Part shown: positions 56,382 to 64,000 of the stretch, piece after piece
How the letters are laid out: each line of letters begins with the position of its first letter
Numbering within the stretch: the stretch's first letter is position 1
Source: Nipponacmea schrenckii
Taxonomy: Eukaryota > Mollusca > Gastropoda > Lottiidae
Length of the DNA stretch: 64,000 nt
Reading direction: 5' to 3'
Assembly: GCA_030562195.1 (NCBI GenBank)
Contig: JAUJPP010000003.1
Coordinates: 31,130,602-31,194,601, forward strand
Program-made: the position numbers and the translations under genes
Notes under the pieces: generated by a model
Databases searched by the model: none
Told to the model about the DNA's origin: nothing
The model's input: the letters and a program-made list of their open reading frames with translations, nothing else

Positions 56382-57288
56382 CTACTCTTTTTTATTTCCC
56401 TGGCCAAGAACTGCGACAAATGACTTTAACAAGTCCATTTTTTCACTGTGCATTCTTTCTGCTGCTTTTAATTCACTTTCTCTCCTCTGATCATTTTTTT
56501 CATCCAGTTCTTTGAGATACGAAATAACTTCTACTGCTGAACTATTTAGACGTCGCTTTTTTCTTTCAATAGGCACATTTTTCTCAGGTTTTTTCTCATA
56601 TTATGAACTATCTAGCTCCGATTCTTCAAGTGCTGTTGAGTTATCACCCATTGATGAGAGTGTTATCGGATTGATATTGGCAGAGGATTCACCATATATT
56701 TCATATAAATCTTTTTCATATTCGTAGTCTTTGATTCGACGTCTTTGATTCGACCATTTCCTGATTTGTTTTCATGTCCTTCACTTTTTTTATAAGCACT
56801 ATTAATTGTCTTCCAACGACCACGCACTTGTTCAGCAGTAAGATTTTCTAATTCAGTTTTTTCCAAAGCATTCCCTTTCGCAGTTTTCCAGCATTTACCT
56901 GCTTTCTGTTACACTGTTGATCTGCTTAAACAAATAAAAAAATCAAAAAGAATTAACCTTTGTTGTCAAAAACCGTCTTCAAAATATTCAAACACGCAGC
57001 GATATCATAGTTAGTTTTCTGTCTCTCTGCCAACTAGCCTACACTGAGAGACTGGGTGTTTAGGTCTAAGAAATGTCTTACTGGAAAATATTGACACACT
57101 AGGCCTAACGATCGGTGGCTTACAAATGACAGGCTTACAAAAACATTGTAAGGACAACCATATTAGTAGGCGATCAGACTAGCTTTTCCTAGACCTCATT
57201 TACAAATAATACAAATAGAATTTGAAATCCTGGAGAAAACTAGATAAAACAATTTTATTCATCCATACCTATCACCACAACCCGCCAT
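56382..57288 (-). pseudogene. Myb/SANT-like partner protein of the Harbinger element
   Basis: Leftward: a possible start exon at 57288 (MAGCGDR before gtatgg), then from about 56905 GKCWKTAKGNALEKTELENL and TAEQVRGRWKTINSAYKKS, the Myb/SANT-like trihelix with conserved Trp. The C-terminus is a Lys/Arg-rich linker and a coiled coil (EVISYLKELDEKNDQRRESE), ending GQGNKKE at 56382. Disabling changes are a 14-bp tandem duplication (56727-56754) and a TAA at 56601-56603. Harbinger elements pair a DDE transposase with such a nuclear-import/DNA-binding partner in convergent orientation, as here. Confidence 0.72.
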
Positions 57289-57402
57289 TTTGTCACGTGG
57301 TCTCACCGTAACCACACCACCTCGACAGAAGGGAGAACTAGGATTCTCCGAACTCTGCCAAAAGGGTCACGTGATGAATAATTAAATGAAAATGGTTGAA
57401 TC

Positions 57403-57444
57403 CGGAGAATCCCGAAAATCCGGACTACATAATCGAATCGACCC
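57403..57444 (-). repeat. Right terminal inverted repeat of the Harbinger element
   Basis: Ends ...CATAATCGAATCGACCC at 57444. Read inward it matches the left terminus at 21643 in 26 of the first 27 bases. The match across 35.8 kb supports a single disrupted element or two close family members. Confidence 0.8.
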
Positions 57445-57499
57445 TAGGCCTAACCACGCTCTCATCAAACTGACAGAATCTTTTAATATTGTATTCATT

Positions 57500-58857
57500 A
57501 TGGATCATATACGATTCGCCCTTTGTATATTCCATGACAAAAGAGATGAAGTGGAATATGTAGATATCAACGACATCGTTGATTGGGACGTTATTTCGAG
57601 TAATATTGAGATTAAGGATTGTCGGAACATGTTGGTTTATGTTCGTTGGCCCGGGGAAGCCGGGAAAAAGTTTTTAAAGACCAAGAAAACAAATAATAAT
57701 GGTCAAGCAGTTGGTGAAAAGGATGTAGTCAAAGCCCAAATTATTCGTCTGTTGGTAAGTATTATAAATAATTTGATTTTCTATCTAAAATTTATGTTTT
57801 TAAACGTGTTTATGATGAAAATGTTAACAGTTTCGATTTATATAAAAGTTGAAAATCAATGGGGACATAATTTATTTCGATTCATGTGAAAGAAATGGCC
57901 ATTCTGGATTCAATCAGAAACTTGAATTTAGTTTTTTGTGCACTTGGACACAATAATGCAGCAAGTTGAGTTGTGTGTGGTAACATATCAAAATAGAGCC
58001 CGAATTTAATCTTTAACTGAAGGATTAATAAGCAATGAGGAAAATGATTTTCTGACTGAAAATGTTAATTTTTTCCCCCTTTCTTCTTTATACAATAAAA
58101 TAGTCCTTAAGTCTTTCATGGACCAATTAATAAATGGGGATGACCCTGAGATCGTCAGTAGAACACCTGATCTAAATTCACGAACTTTGAAACGGCCAGC
58201 ACGCTTGATATCGTCTTCAGACAGTGATGAAGAAGAAGATAAAAGTAAAAAGATGAATGAGGTGAGAAATAGTTAAACAGGCCAGCCAATTTTCTTTACC
58301 CTATGCATCTCCCGGTACATCACTAACTTCCAAAAACGGTATTTTACAACAACAACAAGCAAAGGCACACATAAAGAACCTACAAGCTAAATTGGCGTTA
58401 TACACAGGTAATTAATAAAAGATTGGATTTTGATGAGTTTTTTCAATGAACAGTTTTTGAATGAAATTTTGTGTGATTAATTATTTTATATTGAAGAAAT
58501 CTTGGACAAGTTTGATATTGACGTTTTTTTTAACAGTAGCCTTTCTTTGATACTTTGACGCAGATTGACGACCACTCATGCTATGCCGAAAATATATTTG
58601 GAAAGTGGGCGTATCTTGTTAGTCAACCACTTGTTAGTTATCGCTCTTGACTCTTTTTTGAAGCAGTGCAAATATTAAATAAATTAATAAAATTGATAAT
58701 ATTTTCAGAATTACCAGGTTTGTTGATCCAAATAAGACATTTGAAGAATTCATTAAGATCACCTTCACAGGCAAGTTGCAGTAGCAGCTTCGAATTAAGA
58801 TCACCGCCAACTCAAATGAAATCGCCATCAGTACCTGCTGAATCTATGAAATGTTAG
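57500..58857 (+). CDS. Four-exon gene with consistent phases (226 residues), function unknown
   Basis: Exons: 57500-57754 (donor gtaagt), 58112-58261 (gtgaga), 58281-58407 (gtaatt), 58709-58857; phases 0, 0 and 1 match at every join. The product begins MDHIRFALCIFHDKRDEVEY and has DINDIVDWDV, an acidic linker (SSSDSDEEEDKSKKMNE), a Gln-rich helix (ILQQQQAKAHIKNLQAK) and a Ser/Pro-rich tail. I do not recognise a domain with confidence; the N-terminus recalls leaders of BEN-domain proteins. From the last exon-3 bases onward the sequence is duplicated at 63.28 kb, so exon 4 may derive from the adjoining LINE 5' region. Confidence 0.5.
58675..58696. other. 22-bp segment inverted relative to its copy at 63564-63585
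   Basis: The segment begins ttaaataaat here. The copy at 63564-63585 is its exact reverse complement, with identical flanks on both sides (gcagtgcaaata and taatattttcag). Short words aaatat and atatttt frame it as inverted repeats. Confidence 0.95.
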
Positions 58858-58963
58858 GTAGTCGTTGAAGAGATAAGAAGTGTTTAAGGTAGCTGAAAAG
58901 TGTAATCAAGTGTGACGAAATTGTGGAAAATTGTACTGAGTACGTTATCAAAGTTGTGCGAAA

Positions 58964-59853
58964 ATGGGACCAGATATAGAGAAAGCACAGATAGCCTGCT
59001 TCAAACATAAAGTATGTAGAAAAACATTTAAAATCAACACTTTGAAAATTAACAGTTTTGCCTTATCGTTATTCTTAGTTTTGAATATGACATTAGTCCT
59101 GGCAGGAGATGTCGAATCTAACCCAGGACCCGGACCATTAACAAGACAAGGCCAAATATCTAAAACTGGTGATCTGATTAGCCCCCTGTCCCAGCTACGA
59201 AGGGGGATAGTCTATCGCTTCTTACAAGCAAAATAGAATCGCTTATCGGAGATATCGCTGACTTAAGACAAGAAGTTCGAGAAATTAATATTAAGGATGA
59301 GGTCGTTCAGATGAAAAGGGGTATCGCTTTACTTAAGGAAGAGAATGGCTCACTAAAATTGAAACTGGACACGTATGAAAATTTTTCTAAAATCAAAAAT
59401 ATTATCTTCGGTGTAAAGGAAAATGATATAGGTGAATCATTCGAAGACTGTGAGCGGGTGGTCAGAGAAGTGCTCGTTAGTGATTTTGGAATTGAAAAAG
59501 GGAGAGACCCACTGGAAGTAGAAATAGAAAGAGCGTATAGACTTGGAAAAAAGCGTAATGAAGCTGATAATTCTAGACCGATATTAGTAATGTTCAATAA
59601 ATTGAGGGTAAGGGACCATGTTTTAGACTGTGGTAGGAAATATTCAAAGTCCAAAAAAGGTGTGATACGTGTCAGTGAAGACTTAAGTTTGCGAACTCGT
59701 CAGATTAGAAAAGCCTTAATCCCCAAATTGATCGAAGCTAATCGAAGTGAACAGAGAGCGATATTAAGGTATGACAAGTTAATTATCGATCAAGATGTGT
59801 TTACCTTTGATTTGAATTCAAAACAGGTTGTTCAGATTAACTCTAGTAAATAG
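58964..59853 (+). pseudogene. LINE ORF1 with N-terminal 2A motif and L1-type RNA-binding region, one frameshift
   Basis: ATG at 58964 opens a basic leader, then a hydrophobic run (FALSLFLVLNMTLVLA), then GDVESNPGP. DVESNPGP (59108-59131, residues 49-56) is the 2A ribosome-skipping consensus, with the break expected between G55 and P56. The hydrophobic run just before it resembles a signal sequence, as described for LINE 2As of sea urchin and other animals. A frameshift near 59180-59205 separates it from a coiled coil (QMKRGIALLKEENGSLKLKL) and an L1 ORF1-like RNA-binding region (ERAYRLGKKRNEADNSRPIL). Confidence 0.75.
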
Positions 59854-60371
59854 CAGACAAACATAATCCAAAACCATGACTCTCAATTGAAATCTATTAC
59901 TTTTATGTCTTGGAATATCGAAGGGCTAAGTAAAAAATTAAATGATAACTTAATGACATTAAAACCATTATAGATAATAATGACATTGTTGTATTTGTAG
60001 AATCTTTTCAGACAATCAAATCTGACTTTGATAAATATTTCGAAGGATATTTTTCAATATGTAGCCCGAGAAAATGCTACGCAGGTAAAGCTTCTGGTGG
60101 TGTAGTGGTATTTATCAAAAACTATCTTAAAGGTAAAGAAGACAAGCTTGATGAACCTTCTTCTTTTTTTTTTTTTTTTTTAAACTTAATAATGTTGGAC
60201 ACACGAAGGATATTACTTTCTGTGCTGTTTATATACCCCCAAAGCACTCTATATTCTATAAAGATAAAAACACCAACAATGGCATTGAACTGTTAGATAA
60301 AGCTGTGTGCGAATTGAATAATCGATTTCCAAATGATGATCTAATACTTTTAGGTGACTTCAATGCTCGCA

Positions 60372-60421
60372 CGAAAAGGTGCAGAAGAGTAGGACGTAAA
60401 ACTCCGTTCATTTCATTTCAT
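60372..60421 (+). mobile_element. 50-bp retro-insertion with 13-bp target duplication
   Basis: TTCAATGCTCGCA occurs at 60359-60371 and 60422-60434. The insert (acgaaaaggtgcagaagagt onward, ending ttcatttcat) matches the tail at 53600-53640. A severely 5'-truncated LINE or SINE copy. Confidence 0.8.
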
Positions 60422-60454
60422 TTCAATGCTCGCATAGGATCTATATTAGACTAT

Positions 60455-60537
60455 TTTTTTTTGTAAACAATATTTTATTCACATAAATATATGAAAAGGA
60501 TTGGGGAACAGGCTTTCGCCTATATAACCCCTTTCTA
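60455..60537 (-). mobile_element. 83-bp retro-insertion, T-led, with 9-bp target duplication
   Basis: TTAGACTAT flanks it at 60446-60454 and 60538-60546. The insert starts with a T-run and ttgtaaacaatattttattc, so it is a minus-oriented poly-A-tailed fragment. Removing it rejoins the endonuclease frame. Confidence 0.8.
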
Positions 60538-60663
60538 TTAGACTATCATCCGATTGATTCTACTTCAAGAAATCCGTTTATAATACACACTTATATTTGG
60601 AAAATATTTCTTCGAAACAGTTCCAATCTGATCTAAATCGTATCTGTGATAATATAAATAACA

Positions 60664-60960
60664 AATGACTCCCATATATTTATTCAACACTTCCACTTTG
60701 TGTGATTACCTAGAGAATCATCATAGAGGTCTGTTAGGTGGCGTACTATTGGGAGATAGTGGATACGCTTGTCAGACATTTCTTATGACACAATACCATA
60801 AGCCTCAAGAACCTAACCAAATCAGATACAACAGATCCCACCAGATCATCGATTGAGAGATGTTTCGGCATTTCAAAACGACGATTTCATGTATTGCACT
60901 CAGAGGTAATATTTATTCCATACAATACCTCGATCATTACCAGTAAACATTAAATTTGAT
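60664..60960 (+). pseudogene. Another HARBI1-like transposase fragment (C-terminal third)
   Basis: GVLLGDSGYACQTFLMTQYH and NQIRYNRSHQIID are followed, after frame changes, by words matching 'R-x-x-E-x-x-F-G-x-LK-x-RF'. 'GDSGY' holds the third-motif Asp region of DDE_Tnp_4. It belongs to a different copy from the three-part element, since these segments overlap the 43.9-kb piece. It is truncated on both sides. Confidence 0.65.
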
Positions 60961-61027
60961 TGACTATAGCTTATAAGTATTTGAACGTTAGTTTGGTCAT
61001 ATAGGCTAAAATAAAGTAATGTTTCTA

Positions 61028-61130
61028 TAATAATAATAATAATAAACTCTTTATTTTACATGGGTCAGAATTATGCCGAATACACAAGGAAATGGTCCTG
61101 TCTAACATTCAGCCCATGGGGAAATACATT
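61028..61130 (-). repeat. LINE 3' tail, minus orientation
   Basis: (taataa)n, aaactctttattttacatg, ggtcagaattatgccgaat. The inverse of the tail at 47960, and nearly the same as 61997-62105. Confidence 0.75.
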
Positions 61131-61472
61131 GAAAAAAAAAAACAAAAAAAAAAAAAAACGAAAATTCATAATATCTCAATATACAATTCGTTTTAAAATA
61201 CTAAAAATACACAAGTACATGTGCATCAAATGGACAGATCTATGTTCCGGCGATCAAGTTCATGACTACAAAATAAATATACAATACTCCACGTACAATT
61301 TGTTTTAAAAAAAAATACACTAGTACATGTGCATGAAATGGACAGATTTTCAACGTACAATTTGTTTATAAAATGAATATAATATATAGTTCCCGCGGTC
61401 ATGCACCAAGCAGCGAAAAAAAAAACATACAACGCTAACGCTCCAATCGGCAATCCGTCCAAAACACACATG
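61131..61472. other. Internal direct repeats; no gene
   Basis: Words 'tagtacatgtgcat', 'aaatggacagat' and 'gtacaatttgttt' occur twice (61210-61250 and 61320-61370). Probably a small duplicated LINE or SINE part. Confidence 0.4.
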
Positions 61473-61586
61473 TATAAGAATTAAACGTTGGTCTCACTTC
61501 ATCGAAGTCATTTATGTTTGTTTGTGGCGTGATCAACTACGTTAACACACCAATAATACTAGTGAGACCAACGTTTAATTCTTATA
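61473..61586. mobile_element. 114-bp fold-back element with 26-bp perfect inverted ends
   Basis: The 26 bases starting TATAAGAATTAAACGTTGG (61473-61498) are exactly inverted at 61561-61586. The central 62 bases have no repeat structure. Termini starting TA and small size fit a MITE. Confidence 0.8.
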
Positions 61587-61996
61587 TTTACATTCAGAAA
61601 CTTTCATTTACGCAATTTTCACTTTTTTATGATCGGTTCCCTTGAATTTGCCACAAATCTTTGATTGTGTCATTATCTGGTGCCTTGACAACGTCAATCA
61701 CGTCATAGAATCACGTGACAAACTACACTTATTGGAAAATAAGTTTGTTTAGCTAGTTCATTGAAGGGAGTGATAGTAGAAATGTAAATGTATAATTAAT
61801 TTTTAAATATCTATCTCGGCAGATTCCATGTTTGGTTACTTCTATTTTAAAATGGTTACTTCTATTTTAAAATAAATTATCATACATAGCGTATACAATT
61901 TTATACACGCAAGTCAATAAAGATTCTCGAAAATACAATGTACTTATAAAGGCATTAATACCATCTGAAAAAAATAATACCACCATACAATAATAA
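61587..61996. other. No gene seen
   Basis: AT-rich; includes a direct repeat 'ttacttctattttaaaat' at 61837-61872. Confidence 0.4.
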
Positions 61997-62105
61997 AGTA
62001 ATAATAATAATAAACTCTTTATTTTACATGGGTCAGAATTAGCCCCAATACACAAGGACATGGTCCTGTCTCACATTCAGCCCATGGGGCAATACATTGG
62101 GGGAA
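61997..62105 (-). repeat. LINE 3' tail, minus orientation, second copy
   Basis: Same sequence as 61028-61130 with a few changes, again led by (taataa)n. Confidence 0.75.
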
Positions 62106-63282
62106 AAAAATACAAAATATCTCAATATACACTTCGTCTAAAAATAAACCTAATCTTGCTAAGCAGGAGTAATAATAATATTAGAAGGAACTACGAACAC
62201 TGACCACATAAACATTACCAGGTAATCCCAAATCAGAACATAGTTTCGTGATGTTAAAGGGAAAGCTTCGCCATTTGTTCGACTAATGATACTTTAGTCT
62301 AAGAAACGGAATTTTTTTAGTTATGCCGATCAGTAATAGTGTTTATAGTCCACCGAGAAAATTTGAGCCTTCAAATCCATGTGCATCCATAATTATCTGC
62401 GTTTGAAAATCAAAAATTCGACTCGAATTTTAGTGAGACTACGCATTTTATAGAAAACACTTATTTAGAAATATCAAGAGAAACTTCTAGTTTGATTCAA
62501 TGAAAGACAGATCGTGTTTAACTGTTTAAAAAAGAGCGGACCCCCTATTGTCGATTTTTCCAAAATTGGCAAATATCTCCCAAAGTAAGTGATATCTACA
62601 AAAACTGATTTGACCTTTTGTTATTTCTTCGGCTGTTGATAGATGGTTTTCAAAAATAAAATTTCCTAACTTCAATGTTTAAAAAAGTTTGTTCTGCAAA
62701 CGAGGTATTTTCAATTTCAAAAAGACTGGATGTCAAATCACAATTTCAATAGAATGTAGAATAAATCATGAGACTTGATATGCATCAGTCTCACAATAAT
62801 TGAAACTAGTTCAAAGAACAATTTTTTTGCCCGAATTTATTTTTGCCTGACTAGAAGACTCTTCCAAATTCCACCAACTCAGATGTATTTGAATAAAAAA
62901 CGTGGAATAAGTCACAATGGGTTTATTCAGTGCTGGCTATTGAAGCACTGATACACGCTGTTATATCGAAGCATCAAGTACTTACTTACCCTTTTCATAA
63001 AAATGATGGTAATTCATCAACCAAGGGTTTTAAAAGAGCGTCCATAATAGGCTTTGATGGCCCAAACCAAAGTCCACCAAAGAGACGGTTTTTACGAGTA
63101 TATCTGTAAGAAATGGTTACAAGAAAAGGTATATTAGCATACCGAGTTTCGTTACAATTGGATGAAAACTGTAGTCAATAATGTGTTCACCAGCCAATTT
63201 TGTCTAGAGGAATCGGATTGTGTGTACTGGTATTTATACCATGCCAGGCATGATGACAGAAGTTCAAAGGATATATTAAATT
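62106..63282. other. No gene seen
   Basis: AT-rich, no supported exon. Contains 'accgagtttcgttacaattg', 'gatgaaaactgtagtcaata' and similar words of the molluscan repeat type near 63140-63190. Confidence 0.4.
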
Positions 63283-64000
63283 ATATTATACACAGGTAAT
63301 TAATAAAAGATTGGATTTTGACGAGTTTTTTCAATGAACAGTTTTTGAATGAAATTTTGTGTGATTAATTATTTTATATTGAAGAAATCTTGGACAAGTT
63401 TGATATTGACGTTTTTTTTTAACAGTAGCCTTTCTTTGATACTTTGACGCAGATTGACGACCACTCATGATATGCCGAAAATATATTTGGAAAGTGGGCG
63501 TATCTTGCTAGTCAACCACTTGTTAGTTATCGCTCTTGACTCTTTTTTGAAGCAGTGCAAATATCAATTTTATTAATTTATTTAATAATATTTTCAGAAT
63601 TACCAGGTTTGTTGATCCAAATAAGACATTTGAAGAATTCATTAAGATCACCTTCACAGGCAAGTTGCAGTAGCAGCTTCGAATTAAGATCACCGCCAAC
63701 TCAAATGAAATCGCCATCAGTACCTGCTGAATCTATGAAATGTTAGGTAGTCGTTGAAGAGATAAGAAGTGTTTAAGGTAGCTGAAAAGTGTAATCAAGT
63801 GTGACGAAATTGTGGAAAATTGTACTGAGTACGTTATCAAAGTTGTGCGAAAATGGGACCAGATATAGAGAAAGCACAGAAAGCCTGCTTCAAACATAAA
63901 GTATGTAGAAAAACATTTAAAATCAACACTTTGAAAATTAACAGTTTTGCCTTATCGTTATTCTTAGTTTTGAATATGACATTAGTCCTGGCAGGAGATG
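63283..64000 (+). mobile_element. Second copy of the LINE 5' region, cut by the window end
   Basis: Matches 58400-59111 with about six single-base differences and one exact 22-bp inversion (63564-63585). It includes the acceptor and the 49-codon exon-4-like frame, then ORF1 from ATG 63853 up to the Asp-Val start of the 2A motif at the edge. About 99% identity shows a very recent copy. Confidence 0.85.

Larger units (their letters stand above)
59900..60660 (+). pseudogene. LINE ORF2 start: APE-type endonuclease, broken
   Basis: FMSWNIEGLSKKLND is the APE N-terminus, VVFVESFQTIKSDF holds the metal-binding Glu, GGVVVFIKNYL follows, and later LILLGDFNAR has the catalytic D-x-N. The reading changes frame repeatedly. 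A T-run at 60164-60181 and two small retro-insertions (60372-60421, 60455-60537) interrupt it. Past them the frame resumes with IGSILDY and HPIDSTSRNPF. Similarity ends at about 60660, where a Harbinger fragment abuts. Confidence 0.7.

Noticed and set aside
1..64000. tRNA or rRNA genes
   Set aside because: I saw no cloverleaf-like box A/box B pair or rRNA core sequence; a covariance-model search would be needed to exclude a decayed tRNA-derived SINE.

Overview
This window looks like repeat-rich, intron-bearing animal DNA, most likely from a mollusc. It is AT-rich, has a 500-N scaffold gap, and its coding pieces are spliced with GT-AG introns. Several dispersed repeats carry 'ggcaataactca' or 'agggagataactc', which I associate with molluscan genomes (recalled, not searched). 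Almost every coding segment is a transposable-element or virus-like remnant. Only a few short exon sets look like ordinary host genes.

Layout, 1-26 kb. Positions 1-7.7 kb are dispersed and tandem-like repeats. 7.8-11.75 kb holds a LINE tail, the N gap and a broken BEL/Pao pol gene (minus strand). 11.75-12.85 kb is a Harbinger-type DDE transposase with one in-frame stop. 14.9-15.2 kb is a possible P2X7-like first exon behind a perfect CRE. 15.7 kb is a hAT-type MITE. 17.3-19.5 kb has two THAP exons head to head; the rightward THAP gene is interrupted by a 773-bp mobile element flanked by GAAAA. At 21.6 kb a Harbinger element begins.

Layout, 26-36.6 kb. This is the most striking part. A compact cassette holds a small basic ORF, an SGNH-like ORF, a PLA2-like ORF, a minor-virion-like ORF, a double-jelly-roll capsid-like pseudogene, an Ala/Gly-rich virion-like ORF and a packaging ATPase. 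It resembles the structural module of Polinton/adintovirus-like elements. Two bases after the ATPase stop an OTU-protease ORF begins. It runs into a Helitron-like Rep/helicase gene retaining HUH and two-tyrosine motifs. No PolB or retroviral-type integrase is visible. A LINE reverse-transcriptase tail truncates the helicase.

Layout, 36.7-57.4 kb. A ZNF/hAT-like fragment comes first. It is followed by an exon-intron tyrosine-recombinase-like pseudogene (38-40.9 kb) and an 810-bp Mutator-like MITE with a 9-bp target duplication. The middle part of a Harbinger transposase (43.5-44 kb) is cut by an 11.35-kb insertion flanked by ACTTAAAG. That insertion carries an unclassified transposase-like gene and a 983-bp tandem duplication. 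The Harbinger C-terminus, its Myb-like partner gene and the matching terminal inverted repeat follow at 55.3-57.4 kb. One 3.4-kb Harbinger element may therefore be spread over 36 kb.

Layout, 57.5-64 kb. A four-exon gene with consistent phases runs into a LINE whose ORF1 begins with a 2A ribosome-skipping motif. A second, about 99% identical copy of the LINE 5' part starts at 63.28 kb and differs by an exact 22-bp inversion. Small retro-insertions, another Harbinger fragment and LINE tails fill the rest.

There is no operon logic across the window. It is nested insertions, and the order of events can be read from target-site duplications. All functional calls rest on motif recognition from the translated sequence; no database search was possible.
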